Source of the DNA: an uncultured Bacilli bacterium
GTDB taxonomy: Bacteria; Bacillota_I; Bacilli_A; RF39; UBA660
Reading direction: 5' to 3'
Length of the DNA: 19,805 bases
NCBI GenBank assembly: GCA_910586635.1
Contig: CAJUJA010000003.1
Location: 1 to 19,805, forward strand
The notes under the pieces: model-generated
Told to the model about the DNA's origin: nothing
Databases searched by the model: none
What the model saw: the letters and a program-made list of their open reading frames with translations, nothing else
Part shown: positions 1 to 7,576 of the stretch, one piece after another
How the letters are laid out: each line of letters opens with the position of its first letter
How positions within the stretch are numbered: the first letter of the stretch is position 1
Program-made: the position numbers and the translations under genes

Positions 1-256
1 CATTTTGTGGAACAAGAGTAAATAACAATATATTAATTTGTCAAAAATTTTTTTTAAAGGGTTTGGGAATTTTCCAACAATAGAAAACTTTGCGGGAGTA
101 AGTTTTCAGTGCTGGCTAGGACAATAAATTTAACTTTGTTGAAATATTACTTTTTAAAATCTTTAAATCTTTTCTTAAAATCACATCAAAAAAACTTTGC
201 TTAATCATAAAGGTTTAAACAAAGTTTTAAATTCTAGTCTTTTTTTTTACTTAAAA
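1..256. other. Non-coding AT-rich left flank next to tnpV
   Basis: No convincing gene is seen here. The stretch holds a terminator-like hairpin just after tnpV (185-228, listed separately) and a second short hairpin with 8-bp arms GAAAACTT (83-90) and AAGTTTTC (100-107) around a GC-richer loop. It also has a perfect -35-like TTGACA on the minus strand (39-44), but the -10 17 bp away (TTACTC) is poor. The GC-richer patch at about 91-120 stands out from the surrounding AT-rich DNA and may be element-end or RNA-structure sequence; this is inference only. Confidence 0.4.
185..228 (-). terminator. Candidate intrinsic terminator after tnpV
   Basis: Read on the minus strand, 9-bp perfect arms AAAACTTTG (228-220) and CAAAGTTTT (199-191) can pair. 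Inner TTAA/TTAA bases can extend the stem, and a run of T follows (194-188). It lies about 30 bp after the tnpV stop, the right place and strand to end that transcript. The loop is rather long. Confidence 0.5.
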
Positions 257-616
257 TTACTCTAAATTAGTATAAATATATTCTCTAATAATTATTTTTT
301 CAGCCCGGCTTTTTATATTATTCATAAGTCCTATCCATAGAATTTGATTATCATTTTTAAGTTTTTCATTAATGTTTTCTTTTTCAGCCAGTGAAATAAT
401 TAGTTCATTTACTTTCTCTTTAACTAAATTTTCAAGCTCATAAAGATAAGTATTTAATTGTTCTTTCATTAATAATTCAGTATATAATCCTCTATTATAT
501 TCCTTTAAATATCTTAATTTTAACAACCCATATTTACCAATGTTGTATTGTTTTCCTTCTTTTAATTTTAAATTTGGTAATAGATAATCACCGATTTTAG
601 TGTAACTAATACTCAT
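257..616 (-). CDS. tnpV: TnpV family transposon-encoded protein
   Basis: A 119-residue protein that I recognise as the TnpV family (PF14198), first named in the clostridial Tn4451/Tn4453 mobilisable transposons; its molecular role is not established. Family-typical features are an N-terminal segment with YLLPNLKL, then YNIGKYGLLKLRYLKEYNRG, TELLMKEQLNTYLYELE, and near the C-terminus a W-x-x-x-M-N-N-I-x-S-R-A-E block. The protein is mostly helical and charged, with no signal peptide or membrane segment. Length matches the family. The start has a GGAG Shine-Dalgarno 7 bases upstream. It lies 23 bp after the truncated amidase on the same strand. No recombinase or relaxase is visible here, so this is probably one end or a remnant of a larger element. 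Confidence 0.85.
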   Translation of the reverse strand: MSISYTKIGDYLLPNLKLKEGKQYNIGKYGLLKLRYLKEYNRGLYTELLMKEQLNTYLYELENLVKEKVNELIISLAEKENINEKLKNDNQILWIGLMNNIKSRAEKIIIREYIYTNLE

Positions 617-639
617 AACATTTCTCCATTTCTTTCTAT

Positions 640-960
640 TTATTTGGCTTTAATTGTTATACATTTATTTGTTACACTTTGATCATCGCCACCTCCGGAA
701 TTAATATGATTAGATACCAAAATCACATTAGGATCCACTCCTAAGTTTTTTATTTTTGCAATTCTCTCATCCTTTGGCAAACTGGTATCTCCCGTTCTAG
801 TTAACTCTGCAGGAATTCCCAATTCCCTTAACCTATTATAAATATACTGTGCTGATTGTAAATTAAAATCTTTCTCATAAATATTTCCATTGATAGCACC
901 TGGATCACTTCCTCCATGGCCAGCATCAACAATAACCTTTTTAGCTACTCTGTCATACAT
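640..960 (-). pseudogene. Truncated N-acetylmuramoyl-L-alanine amidase (Amidase_3), 3' half lost
   Basis: This is the N-terminal half of a zinc-dependent cell-wall amidase (Amidase_3) that would cut the MurNAc to L-Ala bond in peptidoglycan. Visible zinc ligands are His14 in DAGHGGSDPGA, Glu29 in YEKDFNL and His85 in SNHINSGGG. The fourth conserved acidic residue, in the usual E-x-G-F-L motif, is absent. The protein stops at 106 residues, against about 180 for a complete domain. Homology breaks off right after NSGGGD (near base 684), where the family normally continues GAEVIYAL; the last 14 or so residues look foreign. The neighbouring tnpV gene suggests a mobile element or deletion removed the 3' half. 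Start: a longer GTG reading begins at 969, but SD AGGTGA (966-971) sits 5 bases before ATG 960. There is no signal peptide. Activity is unlikely. Confidence 0.75.
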
Positions 961-1013
961 TTTTATCACCTATACTAATTTATGTTTTTCCACAATTATT
1001 GTGAATAAATCCT

Positions 1014-3611
1014 TTATACTCCCATAGTCATTCCATGAAAACGCAAGTAACACTTTCTTATGATATCAATAGGGACTACAGTAAAAGCCAACAATAAGGT
1101 CACTTCAAATTCCTGTAATGTAAGTCCAAATGAACGAAATAACTCCCCACCAAAATAAATAATATAAAGTTGAACTATAACAACAAATAACATTACTATT
1201 AGAAATATTTTATTTTTCCATAAATCAGAAATAAGGTTAATACTACTACTACGAGCATTAAAACTATTAAAAATTCCCATGAATATAAACAAGGCAAAAA
1301 ATGCTGTCATTAAATATTTATTATTCACATCATATCGATATAAAGAGTGAATCCAAGAACTTTTCAAAAAGAAGAAACATAACAACGCAGAATATGCACC
1401 CGTAATTAATATTTCTCCATACATATATGAGTTCATAATACTCTCATCCCTTCTTTTAGGAGCTTCTTTCATATACTTCATTAGGGGAGGTTCAAAAGAA
1501 AAAGCAATTCCTGCAAGTGTATCCATAATCATATTAATCCACAACATTTGAATGACTGTAACAGGGGATTCCACTCCAATAAATGGTCCTATAATCGATA
1601 AACTAATCGCACATAAATTAATCGTTAACTGGAAAATGATAAATTTTCTAATACTCTTAAAAATGGTCCTTCCATATAATATCGCCTTCGAAACGGAATT
1701 AAAATTATCATCTAATATTACAATATCGCTGGCTTCCTTTGCAACTTCTGTTCCACTCCCCATAGCAAAACCAACATCGGCTTTTTTCAGAGCTAGAGAA
1801 TCATTTACCCCGTCCCCTGTCATACCCACTACTAAATTCATCTCTTCTGATAGGCGTACCAATCTACTTTTATCTTGGGGAAGACTTCTGGCAATAACCC
1901 TTAAACGAGGAATTATCCCTTTTACATCCTCGTCACTCATATTGTTCAATTCATCACTAGTAATCACTAGATCTGTATCATTCGTTATTATTCCTACTTC
2001 TTTGCCAATATTTTCGGCAGTTTCCTTATTGTCCCCAGAAATCATAACTACCTGTATTCCAGCATTTTTTACAAGTTCAACCCCTTCTCTTGCTTCTTTT
2101 CTGACTTCATCCTTAATATACAAAGCTCCAATTAAAGTTAAATCGTTCATCTTTCTATACTCATAACCATCATAATAAGCAAGGATAATTACTCGAATTC
2201 CCCTCTTTGTCATATTAGAAATTTTATATTTTAAACTCCTCATTCCTGATAAGGGGATCTTTTTTCCCGCTTCTGATAAATAATACTTACATAGAGGTAA
2301 AATTTTTTCTGGAGCTCCCTTAATATAATTTATCTTTCTTCCTGTATCAACTAAAGCTGATGAGTATTTATTCTTACTATCAAAGCTAACACGATCTAAT
2401 ACTTTATACTTTAAGATAGAATCAGTTTTAATAAATTCTAAAACTGCCTTATCTGTAATATTTCCACCAACTACTATTCGTTCTTGATTATAATGACTAC
2501 TATTATTATATAGACAATTATGTTTTAAATGAGTATGAAACTCTTTATAAGAAATCAACTCCATTTCTGATTTATATTCTCGTAAAGAACCACTTAAAAG
2601 TCCAGCTACTTCCAATTTTCCTTTAGTTAAAGTTCCCGTTTTATCAGTAAATAAAATATTCAAACTTCCTGCTGTTTCTATTCCTACTAATTTTCTTACT
2701 AAAACATTATTCTTTAACATTCTTTTCATATTAGAGGAAAGTACCAGGGTAATCATCATAGGAAGCCCCTCTGGTACAGCAACTACTATAATGGTAACAC
2801 TTAAAGTTAATGCATATAAAACAATAGGAAATATCACATGAAAATTAGTAATAGTTTCAACAATCAACTTCATATTAAAGTGATTTTGAACTACTACCTC
2901 AGAAAATAAATAAGAAAAACTGACTAAGAAGGCCCCACAATACCCTATTTTACTAATCACTTTAGCTAGTTCATGAAGACGACTTTTTAAAGGACTATCC
3001 TGTGTTTTTTCTTGAAGCTCCTTATTCATCTGTCCATAAAAAGTTTCATCACCGACCTTTTGTACCTCCATATAGGCTTCCTTTGAATAAACAACAGTAC
3101 CCCTAAAAACCTTTTTATCCCCCTTAGAATCTTTATAAACCTCTTTAGTCTCGCCATTTAAACTAGATTCATCAACTGTAATTTCCCCTTCTACAATCAA
3201 ACCATCTGCAGGTATCTTATCCCCTGTTTGCAAAAGCACTAAATCTCCAACTACTAAATCATCAATACCAATTTCTAATACTACTCCTTCTCTTTTTACC
3301 TTACATTTAATTTTAGATGATTCCTCCTGTAACCGTTCAAATGCCATTTCACTTCCATATTCTGATACACTAGAAATGAAAGACGCAACAAAAATTGCAA
3401 TCACAATTCCTAACGTTTCAAACCAATCAAAATCTTGAAACAAAAAGATAGTCTTAATTGCTAAAGCAATCAATAAAATTTTAATGATGGGATCCCCTAA
3501 TGTCTCGATAAATAATCTAAAAAAGCCATCCCTTTTTTTTGTACTAATTTTATTTGTACCATATTTTCTTCTACTCTCTTCTACTTCCTTTTGTGTTAAT
3601 CCTTGCTTCAT
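1014..3611 (-). CDS. Calcium-transporting P-type ATPase, PMCA type
   Basis: A P2-type ATPase of 865 residues that should export Ca2+ from the cytoplasm at the cost of ATP. Motifs in order are: the actuator loop SSLNGET (about 149-155, with NGE replacing the usual TGE); the M4 motif VAVPEGLP (PEGLP at 280-284), typical of PMCA-type calcium pumps; the phosphorylated Asp323 in DKTGTLT; the nucleotide-binding KGAPEKIL; the hinge MTGDGVND (about 597-604); and M6 NMIMDTLAGIAFSFEPP, whose Asn and Asp are Ca2+ ligands in this family. About ten membrane spans fit. The length is normal for bacterial members. The start ATG has a purine-rich SD region (GGAGG). It is transcribed divergently from the surface-protein operon and separated by about 170 bp. 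The ion is inferred from M4/M6; Mn2+ or another cation is possible. Confidence 0.93.
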   Translation of the reverse strand: MKQGLTQKEVEESRRKYGTNKISTKKRDGFFRLFIETLGDPIIKILLIALAIKTIFLFQDFDWFETLGIVIAIFVASFISSVSEYGSEMAFERLQEESSKIKCKVKREGVVLEIGIDDLVVGDLVLLQTGDKIPADGLIVEGEITVDESSLNGETKEVYKDSKGDKKVFRGTVVYSKEAYMEVQKVGDETFYGQMNKELQEKTQDSPLKSRLHELAKVISKIGYCGAFLVSFSYLFSEVVVQNHFNMKLIVETITNFHVIFPIVLYALTLSVTIIVVAVPEGLPMMITLVLSSNMKRMLKNNVLVRKLVGIETAGSLNILFTDKTGTLTKGKLEVAGLLSGSLREYKSEMELISYKEFHTHLKHNCLYNNSSHYNQERIVVGGNITDKAVLEFIKTDSILKYKVLDRVSFDSKNKYSSALVDTGRKINYIKGAPEKILPLCKYYLSEAGKKIPLSGMRSLKYKISNMTKRGIRVIILAYYDGYEYRKMNDLTLIGALYIKDEVRKEAREGVELVKNAGIQVVMISGDNKETAENIGKEVGIITNDTDLVITSDELNNMSDEDVKGIIPRLRVIARSLPQDKSRLVRLSEEMNLVVGMTGDGVNDSLALKKADVGFAMGSGTEVAKEASDIVILDDNFNSVSKAILYGRTIFKSIRKFIIFQLTINLCAISLSIIGPFIGVESPVTVIQMLWINMIMDTLAGIAFSFEPPLMKYMKEAPKRRDESIMNSYMYGEILITGAYSALLCFFFLKSSWIHSLYRYDVNNKYLMTAFFALFIFMGIFNSFNARSSSINLISDLWKNKIFLIVMLFVVIVQLYIIYFGGELFRSFGLTLQEFEVTLLLAFTVVPIDIIRKCYLRFHGMTMGV

Positions 3612-3727
3612 TCCCTTCCTCCTATCCTCCTACAAAAAGGTATGAAGGAGTTGTCCAAGTTATGCAAAAAATAACATAAGTTCCTACAATCTAATGAAAA
3701 TACCCTATGTAAACTCAGTCAATTTTA
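3612..3727. other. Divergent intergenic region between the Ca-ATPase and the surface operon
   Basis: This stretch holds the Shine-Dalgarno of the ATPase (two GGAGG-like blocks on the minus strand around 3618-3631). Together with the promoter at 3728-3756 it forms the control region of two divergent units. I see no convincing minus-strand promoter and no gene. Confidence 0.4.
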
Positions 3728-3756
3728 TTGCATAAAACTTGATAATATGTTACTAT
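3728..3756 (+). promoter_or_regulatory. Strong sigma-A-like promoter of the surface-protein operon
   Basis: A -35 hexamer TTGCAT (3728-3733), a 17-bp spacer and a -10 hexamer TACTAT (3751-3756) preceded by TG at 3749-3750 minus one base, i.e. an extended -10 (TGTTACTAT). A strong SD, AAGGAGG (3771-3777), follows 5 bases before the ATG at 3783. The combination suggests high expression of the first gene, as expected for an abundant surface subunit. Confidence 0.7.
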
Positions 3757-3782
3757 GAATATATCAATATAAGGAGGAAAAT

Positions 3783-4331
3783 ATGAAAAACGAAACAAAA
3801 CGAAATGGTATCATCATAGGTGCATTATTAATTACAATAGCTCTAATGACAGTAGGATATGCAGCTCTTGCAACACAATTAACCATTAATGGTACAGTTA
3901 GTACAGAAGATGCAAATTGGAATATTGAATTTACATCGATTACTAAAAATAATACCTTATCCACTGCGGGAGTAGCAGAAGTAAGTGCTCCAACAGCATC
4001 AGGAACCGCAGCATCATTCAATGTAAGTCTTGCAAAACCAGGAGAAAAAATGGTATACGATGTAGTAGTTAAAAACAGCGGTACAATTGATGCAGTATTT
4101 AAACAAATGAACGGTGTAGATGAAATTAATAGTGCTACTCCTACTAGTATTACTTATACAGTACAAAGATTAGATACCGATGACTCTGTTTTAACTGGAG
4201 AAGGAGATTTATTGAATGGAGAAACTCATAAATTTAGGGTAACTATTGAATGGGCTGCATCATCAACTGAAACCCCAACTACTGCAGCAACTAAAACTGG
4301 TACAATCTATTTTGATTATCAACAAAAGTAG
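3783..4331 (+). CDS. TasA/camelysin-like secreted surface subunit with SipW-type signal peptide
   Basis: A 182-residue secreted protein. The N-terminus has basic residues (K6 R7), a hydrophobic stretch (about 9-24) and GYAALATQLTINGTV, which closely resembles SipW-cognate signal peptides of small surface proteins in gut Firmicutes; cleavage is expected after about residue 30. The rest is rich in Thr, Ala, Ser and Val and has alternating hydrophobic strands with the block PGEKMVYDVVVKNSGTIDA, as in Ig-like or TasA/camelysin-type beta-sandwiches. There is no sortase signal and no Cys. It is first in a four-gene operon that includes its likely signal peptidase, behind a strong promoter and SD. 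The codons look less AT-driven than in the next genes, consistent with strong expression. A fibre or matrix subunit is inferred; assignment to the TasA family itself is uncertain. Confidence 0.7.
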   Translation: MKNETKRNGIIIGALLITIALMTVGYAALATQLTINGTVSTEDANWNIEFTSITKNNTLSTAGVAEVSAPTASGTAASFNVSLAKPGEKMVYDVVVKNSGTIDAVFKQMNGVDEINSATPTSITYTVQRLDTDDSVLTGEGDLLNGETHKFRVTIEWAASSTETPTTAATKTGTIYFDYQQK

Positions 4332-4354
4332 AGTAATTTAAATTAGGTGATTTT

Positions 4355-5245
4355 ATGAAAAAAAGGAATAAGTTCCATAACTTTATTATAATTAGTATTT
4401 TCTATTTAATGATACTATTAATTATAAGGATTACTTATTCTTTTTTTAATGCGGATTTTTCACCTAAAATTGAAGCAGGAAACTCTAAAAAATCATTCTC
4501 ATATAAGACAAGCTATATTTTACAACAAAAGAAAAAGGAGAAAAATAGCTATCTATACCATTTTATCCCTACCCTTACCTATCTAGGAACCTCTATAACC
4601 GACGGATGGAAATTATATGTAAAGGTTCCCTTTGATACAGAAATAATAGGATGTTATCATGCCTCTACATGCATCGTAGAAGGAGAAACTCTTACTATTA
4701 CTAATCTAGCTAATAATAAAAAGTTAACACAAAAAAATAATTCAATTACGATGGGATTTAAAATGAAAACGAATCAAGCAAACTATAAATTTGAGACGAT
4801 TGGTGCCAGCTTCTCATCTGAACTAGCAGATTCTAATAGGCAGGATAATTCTCCTACAAAAAATATAGAGAAAACAACTTTAATAACTCCTAAACTATCT
4901 ATTACTGGTGGATGGGACAAATTAACTACCTATAAATTTGAAGTAGAAAATCACTCAAACAATATAACTCTTATATCATGGAATGCAAAATTCATATTTC
5001 CAGAAAACACTACCATTAACAGTATTTGGGGTGGATCTTATCAATATGATATATCTAGCAAAACCCTTACCATCCAAAATCCAGATTGGGATGATACACT
5101 TTCTCCTTCAAAAACTACAGAAATTAATATGCATATTACTACCGATACCTATCCATATACTCCAAAAATTGGTGAATTTATAGGAATTACAGAAACAGGC
5201 GATACAATAAAAGCAGATATACAAATAGGAGGGGATTCTTCATGA
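4355..5245 (+). CDS. Secreted protein with two CBM2-like beta-sandwich repeats
   Basis: A 296-residue exported protein. The hydrophobic stretch at about 9-25 runs into ITYSFFNADF, which resembles the end of SipW-type signal peptides (TYAYFTD-like). Two repeats follow. The second (about 183-280) reads like a CBM2 carbohydrate-binding fold: YKFEVENHS, SWNAKFIFPENTTINSIWGG, LTIQNPDWDDTLSPSKTTEI, with the Trp positions and the N-x-x-W-x-x-T-L-x-P pattern in place. The first (about 60-150) has the same frame but fewer aromatics (TDGWKLYVKVPFDTEIIGCY, LTITNLANNKKLTQKNNS) and a Cys pair (about 102 and 107) that may form a disulphide. SD AGGTGA precedes the start. It ends in an ATGA overlap with the signal peptidase gene, so the two are coupled. 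It may be a minor or anchoring subunit of the surface structure; sugar binding is unproven. Confidence 0.6.
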   Translation: MKKRNKFHNFIIISIFYLMILLIIRITYSFFNADFSPKIEAGNSKKSFSYKTSYILQQKKKEKNSYLYHFIPTLTYLGTSITDGWKLYVKVPFDTEIIGCYHASTCIVEGETLTITNLANNKKLTQKNNSITMGFKMKTNQANYKFETIGASFSSELADSNRQDNSPTKNIEKTTLITPKLSITGGWDKLTTYKFEVENHSNNITLISWNAKFIFPENTTINSIWGGSYQYDISSKTLTIQNPDWDDTLSPSKTTEINMHITTDTYPYTPKIGEFIGITETGDTIKADIQIGGDSS

Positions 5246-6423
5246 GAAAATTCGAATCAAAAACAATCATTATATACCTTTTTCTCATTTCATATACACT
5301 GTTTATCAATACCATTGGTTATAAAGATTACCATAATATAGTGAATATCATCATCACTCCAATCTTTTGGTTTCTATTATTTTTAATTTCATATTGGATA
5401 AATCATGGGTTTAAAGAAAGAATAAAGTTCCAAACTACTAAACTACAAACCATTTTTATTATCATAACAATATATTTAATACTATACTTTCTATTAGGTC
5501 TTTTCCTTGGTTATTCCAAAAGTATTTATAGTCATTCTATTCTAGGAATAGCTAAAAATATTTGGATCTATCTCATACCAATTTTCTTTATTGAATATAT
5601 TAGAAAAACATTAGTGAATCATACCACAGGTATTTTATACGACACAGTAGAAGTAATATTGTTTTCCCTCATTAGTATAAATCTCTATTCTACCCTAAAC
5701 AGTACCTCGTATTCCATTTTATTTAAAAATATCTCCTCTGTAATAATTCCCACAATTACTACTAACATATTACTAACTTACTTATCAAGAACATGTGGAT
5801 ACTATGGAACTCTTTTTTACAGAATCCCACAGATACTGGTAAATATTACTCTACCAATTCTTCCATCTACAAATTGGTATTATCATTCAGTATCTGGAAT
5901 CTTACTACCTTTAGTTACCTTTATTTTTGTTAAAAACATTCATAATAAAATTGAATTGACTGAACCACGTAGAATCCTAAGAAAAAATAGTAGTCTAAAA
6001 TTAATCCCCATTTTAATTCCAATTCTATTTATTATTTGTTTTGTAACAGGAGTATTCAAATATAAACCGATCGCCATTCTTTCTAATAGTATGCATCCGG
6101 TATTTAATAGAGGAGATGTAGTTGTAATTCAAAAACTAAAAAAAAACGACTTAAAGAAGATAAAAAAATATGATATAATCGAATATATACTAGATAATGA
6201 TATCATCACCCACCGAATCATTCACATTGAAGAGCATAACAATAAAAAGAAACGATACACCACTATGGGGGATAATAATAATGCCCCAGATATAAAAAAG
6301 GTAGATGAAGATCAAATTTTAGGAAAAGTAATATTCACAATCCCAAAAATTGGCTATCCAAGTATCTGGTTAAATGACTTTTTTACAAATAATAAAAAGA
6401 TAAATGTAGAAACAGGAAAGTAG
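5242..6423 (+). CDS. SipW-like signal peptidase I with N-terminal multi-spanning membrane domain
   Basis: A 393-residue membrane protease of the ER/archaeal (SipW, S26B) class. The catalytic part is C-terminal: Ser283 in ILSNSMHP, followed by FNRGDVVVI; His324 in IITHRIIHI, which stands where bacterial LepB has Lys; and Asp344/Asp350 in TTMGDNNNAPD, then the closing ILGKVIFTIPKIGY strand. About 250 residues with roughly eight hydrophobic segments precede it (about 10-26, 33-52, 68-90, 103-120, 137-150, 158-180, 195-230, 254-271). B. subtilis SipW has only about 190 residues, so this domain is an unusual addition of unknown role. It overlaps the previous gene by 4 bp (ATGA), with SD GGAGGGG at 5228-5234. 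It probably cuts the signal peptides of the two upstream gene products. Confidence 0.87.
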   Translation: MRKFESKTIIIYLFLISYTLFINTIGYKDYHNIVNIIITPIFWFLLFLISYWINHGFKERIKFQTTKLQTIFIIITIYLILYFLLGLFLGYSKSIYSHSILGIAKNIWIYLIPIFFIEYIRKTLVNHTTGILYDTVEVILFSLISINLYSTLNSTSYSILFKNISSVIIPTITTNILLTYLSRTCGYYGTLFYRIPQILVNITLPILPSTNWYYHSVSGILLPLVTFIFVKNIHNKIELTEPRRILRKNSSLKLIPILIPILFIICFVTGVFKYKPIAILSNSMHPVFNRGDVVVIQKLKKNDLKKIKKYDIIEYILDNDIITHRIIHIEEHNNKKKRYTTMGDNNNAPDIKKVDEDQILGKVIFTIPKIGYPSIWLNDFFTNNKKINVETGK

Positions 6424-6436
6424 GAGGTACCTAACA

Positions 6437-7504
6437 ATGGAAAAAAAAGAAAGAAAACATCATACCCTTAGACTATGGGTTAGAATCACTATGGCACTCA
6501 TTATCACTTCTGGAATTTTCTTATCCTTACTAGGTATTTATTTAGGATCGGTAATAAAAAAACCAGAGGAAAATAAAAAAATATACAACTCTACCATTAA
6601 TAAAAATGTTGCTTATAAAGTTTATCTATTTAACAATAACTTTGTAGATAAAAACGAAATGGATTCTAATCAAATCTATATTGCAGATTTAGTAAGGAAT
6701 ATAAAATTCAATTTTATGTACACTTACTCAGGAACAAATAGGACTAATTTAAACTATGCTTATTCAGTAACAGGAAAATTATATGGAGAAAACGTAAATA
6801 GGGAAACGGGAAGTAATGAAACAGTCTGGGAAAAAAGTTATGATTTAATAAAAGAAACAAAAAAAGATATAAAAAATAGTTCAGGTTTTAATATTACTCA
6901 AAATTTAGATATCAACTATCCCAAATATCAAGAGGAGGTAAATAACTTTAAAAAAAGATTTGGGATGAGTTTAACAACAAAACTTCAAGTTACTATGAAT
7001 ATCAAAATTACTGGTGGTTATCAAGGAAAAACGATAGATAAAACAGATAAAATCGTATTTAATATTCCTTTAGGTGTTCAAGCGTTCTCCATTACAGAAG
7101 ACTATCAGAAGCAAAACAGCATAGCCCTTTATGATGATAGTAAAACAATGAAAGTAACCTATTCTATATATACAAAATCGTGTATCGTAGTTATGATCAT
7201 TTCTATTATTCTATTTATCTTAACCTTTAAATTAATCTTTAATATTAAACCCAAAAGTCAATATACAAAAACACTAAATAAAATCTTGAAAACATATGAT
7301 CAAATTATTGTAGAAGTAGAATCCCCTGTAAAGGAAAAAGGATATCACATAGTGCTTGTAAAAAATTTTGATGAGATGCTTGACTTAGAAGAAGAGTTAC
7401 GAATTCCTATCATCTTTTATGAAAATACATATAAATATAGAGCCATATTTACCATTACCTATAACGATACTATTTATAAATATATTTTAAGAAACAAACG
7501 ATAA
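6437..7504 (+). CDS. DUF5305 family membrane protein
   Basis: A 355-residue protein with a short basic N-terminus, a membrane span (about 14-37), an extracellular region of about 210 residues, a second span (about 248-270) and a cytoplasmic tail of about 85 residues. The pattern matches DUF5305: an NKNVAYKVYLFNNNF-like opening, a QIYIADLVRNIKFNFMYTY strand, a beta-rich middle ending in KIVFNIPLGVQAFSI, and a tail with YDQIIVEVESP and LVKNFDEMLDLEEELRIPIIF. Function is unknown; DUF5305 proteins also occur beside signal peptidases in archaea, as far as I recall. SD AGGAGG (6422-6427) directly follows the signal peptidase stop. As last gene of the operon it may assemble, anchor or guide the two secreted proteins. 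The family call rests on recognition, not on a search. Confidence 0.72.
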   Translation: MEKKERKHHTLRLWVRITMALIITSGIFLSLLGIYLGSVIKKPEENKKIYNSTINKNVAYKVYLFNNNFVDKNEMDSNQIYIADLVRNIKFNFMYTYSGTNRTNLNYAYSVTGKLYGENVNRETGSNETVWEKSYDLIKETKKDIKNSSGFNITQNLDINYPKYQEEVNNFKKRFGMSLTTKLQVTMNIKITGGYQGKTIDKTDKIVFNIPLGVQAFSITEDYQKQNSIALYDDSKTMKVTYSIYTKSCIVVMIISIILFILTFKLIFNIKPKSQYTKTLNKILKTYDQIIVEVESPVKEKGYHIVLVKNFDEMLDLEEELRIPIIFYENTYKYRAIFTITYNDTIYKYILRNKR

Positions 7505-7549
7505 TTGAATACAAAGAAAACATACATCTACCTTAAGGTTCAATTTAGG

Positions 7550-7576
7550 AAAAAATAACCTTAAGGTTATTTTTTT
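7550..7576. terminator. Two-way intrinsic terminator, perfect 26-bp palindrome
   Basis: 7550-7575 is a perfect palindrome (half-site AAAAAATAACCTT) that gives a hairpin with A/T tracts on both sides, so it can end transcripts from both the plus-strand operon and the minus-strand htrA gene. The htrA stop codon (7567-7569) lies inside it. The core TTAAGGTT recurs at 7533-7540 and 7578-7585. Confidence 0.8.

Noticed and set aside
980..1012. Short CACAA/TTGTG hairpin after the Ca-ATPase gene
   Set aside because: The stem is only 5 bp and no T run follows on the minus strand, so it is not supported as a terminator.
1552..2166. 204-codon plus-strand open frame inside the Ca-ATPase gene
   Set aside because: It is antisense to a fully conserved P-type ATPase and its translation has no recognisable domain; a reading-frame shadow.
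3764..4021. 85-codon minus-strand frame over the first surface-subunit gene
   Set aside because: It lies opposite a gene with strong promoter, SD and signal peptide, and has no SD or family features of its own.
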